A stretch of 64,000 nt of DNA, from assembly GCF_008329715.1 (NCBI RefSeq), contig NZ_VTSR01000008.1, positions 216,765 to 280,764 on the forward strand, read 5' to 3'. Numbering within the stretch: the first letter of the stretch is position 1; every line of letters begins with the position of its first letter. Under the pieces are notes generated by a model. The model searched no databases. It was not told where the DNA came from and worked only from the letters and a program-made list of their open reading frames with translations. Made by a program: the position numbers and the translations under genes. This document shows, piece by piece, positions 27,157 through 36,841 of the stretch. Source of the DNA: Gimesia chilikensis. Lineage in GTDB: Bacteria; Planctomycetota; Planctomycetia; Planctomycetales; Planctomycetaceae.

Positions 27157-28071
27157 ATGTCGAGTTTGCCCCCCATTGAATCGACTGTCATTTCAGGCCA
27201 GCAACCCGGACCGCATCTGCTGATCCTCGGCGGCGTACACGGCGATGAATACGAACCCATGGCCGCCATTCGCAAACTGATCACCATGATCAAACCCGCT
27301 GAATTCAGTGGCAAAGTCACGCTGGTGCCGGTGCTGAATCAACCCGCATACGAACGCTGTCAGCGCTGTGGTCCGGATGATCTGGATCTGGCCCGCACCT
27401 TTCCCGGCGCACCCGACGGTTCCATCACCGAACAGATTGCCCATCAGGCCACACAGCTGATTCAGACAGCCGATTATCTGATCGACCTGCACACGGGAGG
27501 CGTGATTTCTGACCTGGCCCCCTTCTCCGGCTACTGTCTGCACTCCGATCCAGCCATCCTGAAAACACAACGCACGATGGCCCGCGCTTTCGGAATCCCC
27601 GTTGTCTGGGGCACAACCGCCACGCTGGAAGGACGCTCCCTGTCTGCCGCCCGCGACGCGAATGTGCCTGCAATCTACGCCGAATGGGGAGGCGGCAGCC
27701 AGTGCAACGCCACCGCCGTCTCCGGTTATGCCACAGGCTGTCTACAAGTAATGTCTGCCCTCGGCATGCGGGACCAACCCATCCCCGATCAGCCAATCCA
27801 GTACGAGATCGAAGACAACCGCGATCAGAGTGGCCACTTGCAACTGCATAACAATGCCCCCGTGTCGGGCTTTTTTGAACCAGCGATCCAGCTAATGGAT
27901 ACCGTTCAGGCAGGAGACGCCCTGGGAACCATCTGCTCGCCACTGGGAGATAAAATCACCAGCATCAAAGCCAGTCAGACCGGCGTGGTTCTGGGAATCC
28001 GCACGCTCCCCTATGTGAAGCAGAACGAATGGCTGGTGGTAATCCTCGAAACCGATCACAGCGTCAGTTGA
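27157..28071 (+). CDS. Succinylglutamate desuccinylase/aspartoacylase family zinc hydrolase
   Basis: This 304-residue member of the AstE/AspA zinc carboxypeptidase-like family removes acyl groups from amino acids or related compounds. Zinc ligands are seen in LGGVHGDEYEP (His and Glu) and LIDLHTGG (His); the catalytic Glu is probably that in IYAEWGGG. The C-terminal third is a beta-rich barrel domain. The ATG at 27157 starts the conserved part. The substrate is unknown. It follows the parvulin gene and precedes the SDR gene on the same strand with short gaps, consistent with one transcript. Confidence 0.88.
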   Translation: MSSLPPIESTVISGQQPGPHLLILGGVHGDEYEPMAAIRKLITMIKPAEFSGKVTLVPVLNQPAYERCQRCGPDDLDLARTFPGAPDGSITEQIAHQATQLIQTADYLIDLHTGGVISDLAPFSGYCLHSDPAILKTQRTMARAFGIPVVWGTTATLEGRSLSAARDANVPAIYAEWGGGSQCNATAVSGYATGCLQVMSALGMRDQPIPDQPIQYEIEDNRDQSGHLQLHNNAPVSGFFEPAIQLMDTVQAGDALGTICSPLGDKITSIKASQTGVVLGIRTLPYVKQNEWLVVILETDHSVS

Positions 28072-28131
28072 AGCATGCCACAACGCTTTGAAACCTCAGC
28101 AATCAAAACCAGAGACGGAAAGGAACTCGCC

Positions 28132-28947
28132 ATGAACCCGCAACCGGTTGCCATGATCACAGGAGCCGCGGGAGGCATCGGCGGCGAGACCGCCGTCCGC
28201 TTTGCCGAACGGGGCTATGACTGCGTCCTGCTCGCCCTCCCCTCGGAGGACCTCAGCCCCATCACCAAACGCATCGAAGACGCAGGCCGTCAGTATATGA
28301 TCTGCACCGGTGATCTCGCGGATCTGGAGTATGCAGAATCGGCCGTCGAACAATGTATCGCCGCCTGGGGACGCATCGATGTCCTGGTCAATAATGCCGC
28401 CTGGCGCGAAATCACCACCATGCGAAAGATTGAACTCGCCAGCTGGGAACAGACCCTGCGTGTCTGCCTGACCGCCCCCGCGTTTCTCTCACGGTGGTGT
28501 GCAGCCCACATGGAAGCCCGCGGAGAGGGAGTAATCATCAACGTCTCCAGCATCCAGTCTCAGATGGCAGCCGGGATCAGTCCGGCTTACGTCGCAGCCA
28601 AAGGGGCCCTCGATTCGTTGACCTACGAACTGGCCACGCTCTATGGCCCTGCAGGCATTCGGGTGCTCAGCGTCAATCCCGGCGCGATCGACACCGCGAT
28701 GGGACAGGATATCGCCGTTGACCAGCAGGCCACCGCCATAAAAATCCGCCAGGCTTCCGAAGACATGATTCCTTTACGACGCTGGGCACATCCGCGAGAA
28801 ATCGCCCACAGCATTGTCATGCTGGCCGGAGAAGACGCCAGCTATCTCACCGGAACCTCCGTCACCATCGACGGCGGCTGGAAACAGCAGTGCTCTCCTT
28901 ACTCGGTAAAGCAGCTGCAAATCCCCGATCAGTTCCCGGAAGCTTAG
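28132..28947 (+). CDS. Short-chain dehydrogenase/reductase
   Basis: This 271-residue classical SDR uses NAD(P)H on a carbonyl/alcohol substrate. It has the cofactor motif TGAAGGIGGE, NNAAW, catalytic Ser in INVSSIQS and Tyr-x-x-x-Lys in YVAAKGAL, and the C-terminal TGTSVTIDGGW typical of FabG-like and sugar dehydrogenases. The ATG at 28132 has AAAGGA upstream and is 60 bases past the AstE-like stop. The substrate cannot be assigned. Confidence 0.92.
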   Translation: MNPQPVAMITGAAGGIGGETAVRFAERGYDCVLLALPSEDLSPITKRIEDAGRQYMICTGDLADLEYAESAVEQCIAAWGRIDVLVNNAAWREITTMRKIELASWEQTLRVCLTAPAFLSRWCAAHMEARGEGVIINVSSIQSQMAAGISPAYVAAKGALDSLTYELATLYGPAGIRVLSVNPGAIDTAMGQDIAVDQQATAIKIRQASEDMIPLRRWAHPREIAHSIVMLAGEDASYLTGTSVTIDGGWKQQCSPYSVKQLQIPDQFPEA

Positions 28948-28962
28948 CCAGAGCCATACGAA

Positions 28963-29913
28963 TTATCCCAGCAGGCGGACGGCAATCCGCACAGCCCCCA
29001 GACTCGGATCTTCAACGCACTCGATGGTCGCGGGAGCGAGCTGCTGCTCTGCCAGACGTTCGAGCAGAGAGACTCGGTAATCGCGTTGATGCAGCATTAT
29101 CCCACCAGTCAGCGCCAGCGCATAGGCGTCTGCTTTGAAATGCAACCGCTGCGCCACCGCCAGTACCAGCTCAGACAGTTCCTGCGCGCCCTGATCCACA
29201 ATCGAACGGGCCACCGCATCCTCATCCATAGCGGCTTCAAACACAAGACCTGACAGCCGGGCGATCCGACCGCGGTCTCCCGGATCCTGGTAGAGATAAC
29301 CGATCAGCTCTTCGGGAGCATTCAAATTCAAGGCCTTGAGAAATCGTGACTGCAGAACCGTCTCCGGCCCCCGTCCGTCAACCCCCCGCAGGATCGCCTT
29401 GATCGCCGCGATCGCCAGCTGATAGCCACTCCCTTCATCCCCCAACAGATATCCCCAGCCCCCGGCACGCGTCTGAGTACCATCGGCCCCTTTCCCGAAA
29501 GCCAGCGAACCGGTTCCCGCAATCAACGCCACACCGGTTCCAACCGGAGTACCCGCTGCCAGCACCGTCTCAGCATCGGTGACCACAACCACTTCCTCTG
29601 CGATCTGATTCAGTATCGCCCATTCCGCCCAGGCATTCTGCTCGGCGGGTCGTCCTGCTCCCGCCATGCCCAGACAGAGCACAGACACCGTGTGCGGTTC
29701 TGCGCCTGCAGACTGAAAGGCCCGCTCGACCGCCCGTTGCAATTCACCGGCAGCCGCATCCAGGCCTACTGCATTCAGATTGGAAGCTCCTGCCGTTCCG
29801 CGTCCAACAACGTGAAAGTTCTGTGCGTCCGTCACCACAGCCAGAGTTGCCGCGGTTTTGGTGCCACCACCGTCGATGCCCAGTACCAGTTGTCGGGACT
29901 GTAATCCGGTCAT
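28963..29913 (-). CDS. BadF/BadG-family amino-sugar kinase (GlcNAc/MurNAc kinase-like)
   Basis: This 316-residue ATPase of the BadF/BadG/BcrA/BcrD family, ASKHA fold, includes N-acetylglucosamine kinases. The phosphate-1 loop is VLGIDGGGTKTAATLA, the phosphate-2 region is VALIAGTGSLAFG, and the adenosine motif lies at LALTGGIML. VVTDAETVLAAGTP supplies the catalytic Asp. It lies 49 bases after murQ on the same strand. Known MurNAc/GlcNAc kinases of Clostridium belong to this family, so phosphorylation of MurNAc or GlcNAc to feed MurQ is the likely role. Confidence 0.88.
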   Translation of the reverse strand: MTGLQSRQLVLGIDGGGTKTAATLAVVTDAQNFHVVGRGTAGASNLNAVGLDAAAGELQRAVERAFQSAGAEPHTVSVLCLGMAGAGRPAEQNAWAEWAILNQIAEEVVVVTDAETVLAAGTPVGTGVALIAGTGSLAFGKGADGTQTRAGGWGYLLGDEGSGYQLAIAAIKAILRGVDGRGPETVLQSRFLKALNLNAPEELIGYLYQDPGDRGRIARLSGLVFEAAMDEDAVARSIVDQGAQELSELVLAVAQRLHFKADAYALALTGGIMLHQRDYRVSLLERLAEQQLAPATIECVEDPSLGAVRIAVRLLG

Positions 29914-29962
29914 ACCGTGAATTCCTCAGAGGGGATTTGCCGATCCAGCGACGGACTCAAGT

Positions 29963-30862
29963 TCACTCGGCTGCATCCAGTGCCCGCCGCAGATGGCCGC
30001 CCGCCTGCTTGAGCAGTTCTTCTGCACGTTCGGGAGACACATTCCGTTTCACGCTCACGATCGCCGTTTTCAATTCGCCATGACAGGCTTCCAGTACCGT
30101 CTCGGCTTCGTCACGCGGAAGATCGGTAAACGCGATCAATATTCGAATGGAGCGGTCAATCAGTTTCTTGTTCGTGGCCCGCAGATCGACCATCAGGTTG
30201 CCATACGTTTTACCAATCCGCACCATGGCCCCGGTCGTCAACATGTTCAACACCATTTTGGTTGCCGTCCCCGCCTTGAGACGCGTGGAACCGGTAATGA
30301 CTTCCGGACCGACCACCGGACAGATAGTGAGATCGGCCACATCCGCCAGCTGATTCTCCTGATTGCAGGTAAACGCGATGGCAGCGGCCCCCTGCTCTCG
30401 CGCGTATTGCAGAGCGGCAATCACATACGGCGTGCGTCCACTGGTGGCGATTCCAACCAGGACATCATCCTGACTGAGCCCCAGTTCCTGCAGATCGGCG
30501 ATGGCGAACTCGGGATGATCTTCGGCCCCTTCGACGGCATTCGTCAGGGCAGTTCGTCCCCCCGCAATTAACCCGACCACCTGTTCGGGTGGACTGTTAA
30601 ATGTGGGTGGACACTCACTGGCATCCAGCACTCCCAGTCGCCCCGACGTCCCTGCGCCGATGTAAACCAGTCGACCACCGCGTCGAAACGCTTCGGCAAT
30701 CAGATCGACGGCAGCAGCAATCGTTTCCGATTCTTTCGCGACGGCTGCAGCCACGCCGGCATCTTCAGCATTCATCAGCTGCACGATTTCCAGACTGCTC
30801 ATGGCATCAATCCTGTCGGATGCCGGGTTGCGTTGTTCGGTCGTTAAATGCTCTAACATCAT
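29963..30862 (-). CDS. murQ: N-acetylmuramic acid 6-phosphate etherase
   Basis: The product cleaves the lactyl ether of MurNAc-6-phosphate to give GlcNAc-6-phosphate and D-lactate in the cytoplasm. At 299 residues it matches the family. It shows the N-terminal LTTEQRNPAS, the SIS-domain signature YIGAGTSGRLGVLDASECPP, the catalytic Glu in that segment, the second conserved stretch VEGAEDHPEFAIADL, and KAGTATKMVLNMLTTGAM. Two adjacent ATGs (30862 and 30859) follow AGGCAAAAG; either may be used. It leads an operon with the amino-sugar kinase. Confidence 0.96.
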   Translation of the reverse strand: MMLEHLTTEQRNPASDRIDAMSSLEIVQLMNAEDAGVAAAVAKESETIAAAVDLIAEAFRRGGRLVYIGAGTSGRLGVLDASECPPTFNSPPEQVVGLIAGGRTALTNAVEGAEDHPEFAIADLQELGLSQDDVLVGIATSGRTPYVIAALQYAREQGAAAIAFTCNQENQLADVADLTICPVVGPEVITGSTRLKAGTATKMVLNMLTTGAMVRIGKTYGNLMVDLRATNKKLIDRSIRILIAFTDLPRDEAETVLEACHGELKTAIVSVKRNVSPERAEELLKQAGGHLRRALDAAE

Positions 30863-31029
30863 CTTTTGCCTGTTCGAATTGGAAGCGGACAGCTACTATG
30901 ATAACCGGGAATCTGAATCCCGAAAGGATGCACTTCGCCAAACTCCACTGGAATTGGAAATTGTGCCCCCTGAAGCTCCTGTCACGCGTTCTGCCAATCA
31001 TCACACGTTCCAAAATAACGGGTTGCACT

Positions 31030-32511
31030 GTGAACATCGCCATCGGAAATATCGATCTGATCATCCTGGGACTCTACCTGGCAGGCGTTGTCTGGTTCGG
31101 ATCCTGGGTGGGCGGCAAGCAGAAAGATCTGTCCGATTATCTGCTCGGTGGAAAAACGCTCCCGTGGTGGGCCATCCTCGGCTCCATCGTGGCCACAGAG
31201 ACCAGCACCGTCACCTTCCTGAGTGTGCCCGGCATCGCGTATCAGCCGGACGGTAACCTCCAGTTTCTGCAGCTTCCCCTGGGCTATATTGTGGGACGCT
31301 TCCTGGTGATCCTGTTTCTGCTTCCCCTCTATTTCCGGGGTGAAATCTATTCCGCTTACGAAGTCTTCAAAAAACGGTTCGGCGGTAAAACCGAACGCCT
31401 GGCATCGCTGACCTTTATCGTGATGCGCACCCTCGCGGATGGACTCCGCCTGTACCTGACTGCACTCGTGCTGGAGAAAGTGGTCGGAATTCCCATCTCT
31501 GCCTGCGTGGTTGTCATCGGCATCGGCACGATCATTTATACCTGTCTGGGGGGGATGAAATCGGTCGTCTGGAATGACTGCCTGCAATTCGTAATCTATA
31601 TCGCCGGCGCCCTGTTCGCGTTCTATGTCATCCTCGAAGCACTCCCCGGTGGATGGACCGACTATCAGCAGTTTGCCGTGGCGAATCACAAATGGACCAT
31701 GTTCGATTTCCAATGGGATCTCTCTCAGACTTACACGTTCTGGGCCGGTCTGGTCGGCGGCATGTTCCTCTCGATGGCCACCCATGGTGCCGACCAGTTG
31801 ATGATCCAGCGGTACCTCGGTGCCCGCAATCAGCGCGACGCGGCCCGGGCGCTCGGCTTCAGTGGCTTCGTAGTCTTCTTGCAGTTCGCCCTGTTCCTGC
31901 TCCTCGGCATTGGTCTGGCGGCCTTCTATCAGAGTTTCCCGCCAGCCACGCCGTTCGAAAAGCCAGATGAAGTGTTCGCCACCTTCATCATCGACAACCT
32001 GCCCAAGGGGATTAAAGGGCTCACGCTGGCCGCCGTCTTCGCAGCCGCGATGTCGACCCTCTCCAGTTCCCTCAGTTCGACCACCAGTGCCCTGGTCAAC
32101 GACTTCTACTTACCGCTGACCTCGAAGAAAAAACAGCAGTCCGAGCTGGTCGCACTCAGTCGCGTATTTACGGTTCTCTTCGGTCTTGCGCAGATCTTCG
32201 TGGGGATTGCCAGCCAGTCGATCGAAAGCAGCGTCGTCGGAAACGTGCTGGCCATCGCCGGCATCTCTACGGGCCTGATCCTCGGGATCTTTTTCCTGGC
32301 CACGTTCAGTCAGCGGGCCTCGCAGGCTTCTGCCCTGCTCGGCTTCCTCGTCGGCCTGGCCACCGTGCTCTATGTCGGCTTCATCATCAAGGGCACCGTC
32401 GCCTGGCCCTGGTACACGCTCATCGGTGCCACGACCGTCTTTGTAGTGGGAATTGCCACCAGTCGCTTCTTCCCGGCAACTGAGCCTGCAGATTCAGAAA
32501 CCACCGAGTAA
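31030..32511 (+). CDS. Sodium/solute symporter (SSS family)
   Basis: This is a 493-residue, roughly 13-helix inner-membrane transporter using the sodium gradient. Family signatures are LLGGKTLPWWAILGSIVATE, TFLSVPGIAY and AAVFAAAMSTLSSSLSSTTS (the conserved Na+-site helix with Ser/Thr). The GTG at 31030 is the best start because the first helix (NIDLIILGLYLAGVVWFGS) follows at once; an upstream ATG is possible. It is divergent from murQ, so it may import an amino sugar, muropeptide sugar or sialic acid, but the solute is a guess from context. Its stop abuts that of the RNase HII-like gene. Confidence 0.88.
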   Translation: MNIAIGNIDLIILGLYLAGVVWFGSWVGGKQKDLSDYLLGGKTLPWWAILGSIVATETSTVTFLSVPGIAYQPDGNLQFLQLPLGYIVGRFLVILFLLPLYFRGEIYSAYEVFKKRFGGKTERLASLTFIVMRTLADGLRLYLTALVLEKVVGIPISACVVVIGIGTIIYTCLGGMKSVVWNDCLQFVIYIAGALFAFYVILEALPGGWTDYQQFAVANHKWTMFDFQWDLSQTYTFWAGLVGGMFLSMATHGADQLMIQRYLGARNQRDAARALGFSGFVVFLQFALFLLLGIGLAAFYQSFPPATPFEKPDEVFATFIIDNLPKGIKGLTLAAVFAAAMSTLSSSLSSTTSALVNDFYLPLTSKKKQQSELVALSRVFTVLFGLAQIFVGIASQSIESSVVGNVLAIAGISTGLILGIFFLATFSQRASQASALLGFLVGLATVLYVGFIIKGTVAWPWYTLIGATTVFVVGIATSRFFPATEPADSETTE

Positions 32512-33474
32512 TTACTGACCGCGCCACAGAATCTGATCGGAAATCTCCAGTTCAGCCTGGGCAGCCGCGATTTCACTTTTGAAGCGTCGTGCATCGACCG
32601 GATAGCCTTTCGTCGGCTTGATGTCCGGCACATGTTCCGACCAGAACTGGTTAAACAGTTCCATCATCACTTCGCGGGTGTATTTGCAGACCATCGAGGA
32701 AACCGCGACCGGAAAATGCGCCTCGGCTTTAGTCTGGAAGCGAATCTCGGTGGCCCCCACACGATAGATACTCCGTGCTGTCGACTCTTCCACGCGGAAG
32801 ATCATTTCGCCATCCAGGATCTCATCCAGATATTCATCGTAGCGATTCCGCCCCCCGTGCTTGTCTCCAATAATCAGCGTGGGCTCATTACTGTCCCGAT
32901 CCCAGACGCGTGTCAGCAACTGCATGCACAGCCGCGTCAGCATCACCCCTTTGCTGCCATACTCTCTGCACAAGTGATTGAACCGCTCGGGCAACACAAT
33001 CTCCGAGCAGAGTGCCTTAAGCTTGATTCCCGCTGCGTCCAGTGCCGTCTGCAGCTTCTGTTGTGAGTCGCGCGTCCCCTCAGTTTCGACGGTCGTAGGC
33101 AGTGCAAACCGGTCGTCCCCATTCCACGGATGCTCCTGAATCGCGTCCAGATGCGTGGGAGAAGCGATCAGCAACCGCCAGAGTTTTCCCAGCGAATCCA
33201 CCTGGTCAGCATCATGGACCACCTGTAAAAAAGGAAAAGTCGAACGTTCCAGGGGCCCCAGACCTTTAGCAGACGAGTGGACTTCCTTGGAATCGGCGAC
33301 GTGCAGCAATTCAGAATTACGGCGGGGACGACTGTTGGAAACGACAGATTCCAGTGCTGACCAGAAATCGAAGTCGCGCGGTTCCCCGGGGACTTCCCAC
33401 AAACTGGCCGTAATCACAAGCGGTCCCAGGTTCGGACCATAGCCTGCTTCGTCCATGCCAATCAGGTAACCCAT
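32512..33474 (-). CDS. RNase HII-like protein with long insertions
   Basis: This is a 320-residue protein with the layout of type 2 RNase H but about 100 residues longer than bacterial RNase HII. MGYLIGMDEAGYGPNLGPLV gives the DE-x-G-x-G-P motif (Asp8-Glu9). VADSKEV (Asp61-Ser62-Lys63) matches the DSK motif, and LIIGDKHGG may supply the third acid. KAEAHFPVAVSSMVCKYTRE matches the KGD-SIAAASI-AKVTRD helix, but the usual Asp is Glu. GYPVDARRF matches the family GYPT motif. The additional central region (about 85-185) is unlike RNase HII. It may cleave RNA in RNA/DNA hybrids or have another nuclease role. The ATG at 33474 has GGAG upstream. Confidence 0.75.
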   Translation of the reverse strand: MGYLIGMDEAGYGPNLGPLVITASLWEVPGEPRDFDFWSALESVVSNSRPRRNSELLHVADSKEVHSSAKGLGPLERSTFPFLQVVHDADQVDSLGKLWRLLIASPTHLDAIQEHPWNGDDRFALPTTVETEGTRDSQQKLQTALDAAGIKLKALCSEIVLPERFNHLCREYGSKGVMLTRLCMQLLTRVWDRDSNEPTLIIGDKHGGRNRYDEYLDEILDGEMIFRVEESTARSIYRVGATEIRFQTKAEAHFPVAVSSMVCKYTREVMMELFNQFWSEHVPDIKPTKGYPVDARRFKSEIAAAQAELEISDQILWRGQ

Positions 33475-33643
33475 TGCCGCTCCATCTTCTCTCTGAAAAC
33501 TGTACGCTCTGCTGACCAGCGGCAACTCAACCGCCGATCATCCCATCGATTCTTAGTCGACGACATCATAAGCGAATCGAATGCTGCGTGAAACGCAGAG
33601 CGTCAGAGAAAAGTGGCGACCGTGACTATTCCCGGCTGAGCGT

Positions 33644-36600
33644 CTATTCAAACTTCATCAGCCCGAACGTATCGGGACGGGGAGACGTCGTCAGGGGATA
33701 ATTCCAGCCTTCCAGACCGAGGGCGGGCAGAATCCGCACGACCGAAAAGCCCCAGGTGCTGCGTTTGAGCTGTGTCTGTGGTACGAGTTCCTGTAATGGA
33801 ATCGCGAACTCAGTCCGCCAGTGCCGCTTGTCTTTCTCGCGCGCCACGTACCAGCGGGGATTCCAGCTCTGATCAATCCAGCAGCTGTCACGCGTCCACC
33901 CGCGGTGATCGACTTCCAGTTGATAGTAAGTCGTGTAATCCCGATCGATATCAAACGCGAAAGCCAGGCGATCCTGCCGCTGCAGATCCGCATCGTAAGT
34001 CCGCCCCGAATCGGGAGCCGCGGGATATTCCAGTTCATCCCGGATGGGAATACTGGCGGCCACATACAGGTAGTCCCGGTCATAAGACATCAATACAAAG
34101 GGACGGTCCAGCGGGTTGGCACCAATCGCATCCGGGTCTCCCCCGTTTTCCGCAGGATTCGCGGAGAGGTGTAGTTCGTCTGCAGACTGCCAGCATTCAT
34201 CGGACAACACACCGTCCAGGATCGGTCGCGTCTTGGTGAATTTACAGAGATAGACCGGACGTGGCGGGGCACTGGCCGGATGCAGTAACCAGTTCTCCGC
34301 TTTGGCAATGTTCTTCCACGACTCGTTCGCCGCGGGAGTGTAATAATTACGGAAAATATCGTCGGCCTTACCATGCGAACCGATCAGACGATAGAGCGAC
34401 GCCAGGGGAATCTGGACTTCCGGCGTCTCATAAAAAGCGGGCGCGTATTTCTGGAACCAGCGCACCGCCGCCAGGGCCTGCTTCTTCCAGTTCTCAGCAG
34501 TCTGGGTCCGCCAGTTCTCGGGCGCCCCTGTATTCAGCTGACCTACCTGCCGCACGGTCTCCAGCAGCGAGGCCGTTGAAGGATCCGAAAACTGCGAGGC
34601 GTTCTGTACCTGGTTGGTCACCTGTCCGGGTGAGTTGGTCGACCGGCTGCGTTCCACGGGTACATTTTTATTTCTCTGCCAGGCGATCTCTTCACTCGAC
34701 CAGAGCTGGAACAGCCAGAGCATCGCCCGCACGGCTTCCGGCTGACGAGGATACTGCTCGACCAGTTCCTGACAGGTCGCTTCGGCCTTCTCCAGATCCT
34801 GGTGATCGATGTATTGCTGAGCCAGCTGCTCCAGTTGCAACGCTGCCTGCCGTTCAGACATGCCCTGGGTCATTGTTTTCAAATGTGATACCAGCTGAGC
34901 GGAATAATGGGGATCAGTAATCAGCTTCGCCGCGATCGCTTTCAGGTTCCGCTGACGTTCAGCCAGCTTCCGATTACGTTCTTCATCTTCGACGTTGATC
35001 TCTGACAGTTTTCGACGTGCCGCGGAACCCGGTGCGATACCAATCCCCGCAAACAGGCTCCCCCCCGAAATCACGGACGGTGCCCCTGCTCCCTCAACGG
35101 CGTCCACATCGATCTGCCGATACACAAAGCGGCTCTCGTCACCGGTGACTTCCTTGCCCAGAATCTGTTTTCCGGACGAAGCCGCGGTCGCAGCCGTCAG
35201 GCCCAGACGGGCAAGATATTCGTCCGCCTCAACCGAGACATGTCCCGAGCTTCCCGGCGGCAAACGCAGAAAGACCTTTTTGACTTTCCAGGGGTTCAAT
35301 CCCGCCTGCTCCCGGTGTTCCAGATATCGCGAGCCATCGGCGGCATAACGGACTGCCTGCAGCATCGCATCTTTCATCAGGGTGGACGCCGCATCTTTTC
35401 CCTGGGGCTGATCGATGATCAACACGTCGGGTCGCCAGGTACGCAGCTGCGACACAAAGCGACTCAGCGTGACCGCAGCCAGTCGACCTTCCGTATGTTT
35501 GTTCCATTCTGCAATCAGGCGATCAGCATTCTGTTCCAGCTCAGGAATATCGACGGGGAACCGCCAGTCCTGTCGTCCCACAGAAGCCCCGACACTGACG
35601 ACCGCTTCACCAAGTCGTAGATCCAGATCCTGAAACCGCGGCCCTTCCGGTCCGAGGTCACGACGGATCGGCAGCATGACCATACTGCGATAACCCTGAT
35701 CGCCCGCATATTTACTCAGCATCTCAAACGAAATCTGTTCGGGCTGGGCATGCACACACATCAGTGCCACACGACGGGCATCCGCATGATTCGACTGCCA
35801 CGTCATACCACCGTCGCTGGTCCGTAAGATGGTTCCCAGTGCCCCCACGGCATAGCCGATCTGATCGTCGACGAAATCAATCGACAAAAGGGGGATACTC
35901 TGTCCCGTCCACTGCTGATGCCAGGTCTGGCCTCCGTCTCTGGAATGCCAGATCACTGATCCCGGATCGCCGACGACCCAGATACGATCACCGCGGACTT
36001 CGACGGCTTTGAAATCGGTAAAATCTTTTAAGGGATCGGGCAGCGCCCCTGCAGGCATTTCCCAGACCAGTCCCCGATTGGTCGTTTTTCGTAACATGGC
36101 GCCATCGCCGGCCATCCAGCCTGTTGCAGTCAACGGGACATTGATGTTCTGTATGCCGCGCAGCCCCTGCGGTGGAAAGCGTGGCGGCATGACGGCACCG
36201 CCCCCGACCAGGGTCAGATGTCCCCGGTTGCCGGCGACGACTCCGGTCTCTTCATCGAAGAAAGCAGCACTGCGATAGCCGTCCGCTTCGTGACCTGTGA
36301 TATCCTGCCAGGTCTGGCCTCCATCCTCTGTTTTGAAAACACCGGTCGCATGCTGGACCGAGGTGTCTCCCACCACGACGCCTTGCTGCATGCCGAAGAA
36401 CCGCACGTAATGCAGGCGCGGTAATCGCTTCTGGATCAGTTCGGTCCAGGTCTTGCCTCCGTCTTTGGTAAACAGCAGGACGCCCTGGTTCAAATGACCG
36501 TAAGGGGACGTCCCTCCTCCGGCGATCCAGCCGATCTGGTCGGTGACAAAACAGATATGTCTCAGAGGAAAATCCACGGGGCTCGGCACAAACTGCCAGC

Positions 36601-36841
36601 TCTGTCCGCCGTCGACGGTCTTACGGATCACGCCCCGATCGCCGACTGCCCAACCGGTTTTGGAACCCAGAAACTGCACCGCATGCAGATTGGCATCGTC
36701 GAGCAGAGGCGAACCTGCCGCCCCGGTTCCTGTGTCTGCCTGTAGCGAGACAGGCGAAGCCAGCAGACAGAGCGCAAGCAGACTCTGCAGGAACAGCACG
36801 CTCAGGGTGATATCAGTATTCCGGCGGTTGAAAATCAGCAT
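33644..36841 (-). CDS. Large secreted protein: YCF48/BNR propeller plus CBM9-like C-terminus
   Basis: This 1065-residue exported protein has a signal peptide covering about the first 35 residues. The first third is a beta-propeller of repeated BNR-type turns (GGQSWQFVPSP, GGKTWTEL, GGQTWQDITG, GGQTWHQQW, GGMTWQS) with GWAVGDRG and GYAVGALG loops typical of YCF48/HCF136-like photosystem assembly factors. The middle (about 400-820) is helical with TPR-like segments (LEKAEATCQELVEQYPRQPE). The C-terminal about 220 residues resemble family 9 carbohydrate-binding modules (RPILDGVLSDECWQSADEL, LAFAFDIDRDYTTYYQLEVD). The ATG at 36841 follows AAGGA. The three-part combination suggests a cell-surface or periplasmic scaffold; its function is unknown. 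Confidence 0.82.
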   Translation of the reverse strand: MLIFNRRNTDITLSVLFLQSLLALCLLASPVSLQADTGTGAAGSPLLDDANLHAVQFLGSKTGWAVGDRGVIRKTVDGGQSWQFVPSPVDFPLRHICFVTDQIGWIAGGGTSPYGHLNQGVLLFTKDGGKTWTELIQKRLPRLHYVRFFGMQQGVVVGDTSVQHATGVFKTEDGGQTWQDITGHEADGYRSAAFFDEETGVVAGNRGHLTLVGGGAVMPPRFPPQGLRGIQNINVPLTATGWMAGDGAMLRKTTNRGLVWEMPAGALPDPLKDFTDFKAVEVRGDRIWVVGDPGSVIWHSRDGGQTWHQQWTGQSIPLLSIDFVDDQIGYAVGALGTILRTSDGGMTWQSNHADARRVALMCVHAQPEQISFEMLSKYAGDQGYRSMVMLPIRRDLGPEGPRFQDLDLRLGEAVVSVGASVGRQDWRFPVDIPELEQNADRLIAEWNKHTEGRLAAVTLSRFVSQLRTWRPDVLIIDQPQGKDAASTLMKDAMLQAVRYAADGSRYLEHREQAGLNPWKVKKVFLRLPPGSSGHVSVEADEYLARLGLTAATAASSGKQILGKEVTGDESRFVYRQIDVDAVEGAGAPSVISGGSLFAGIGIAPGSAARRKLSEINVEDEERNRKLAERQRNLKAIAAKLITDPHYSAQLVSHLKTMTQGMSERQAALQLEQLAQQYIDHQDLEKAEATCQELVEQYPRQPEAVRAMLWLFQLWSSEEIAWQRNKNVPVERSRSTNSPGQVTNQVQNASQFSDPSTASLLETVRQVGQLNTGAPENWRTQTAENWKKQALAAVRWFQKYAPAFYETPEVQIPLASLYRLIGSHGKADDIFRNYYTPAANESWKNIAKAENWLLHPASAPPRPVYLCKFTKTRPILDGVLSDECWQSADELHLSANPAENGGDPDAIGANPLDRPFVLMSYDRDYLYVAASIPIRDELEYPAAPDSGRTYDADLQRQDRLAFAFDIDRDYTTYYQLEVDHRGWTRDSCWIDQSWNPRWYVAREKDKRHWRTEFAIPLQELVPQTQLKRSTWGFSVVRILPALGLEGWNYPLTTSPRPDTFGLMKFE

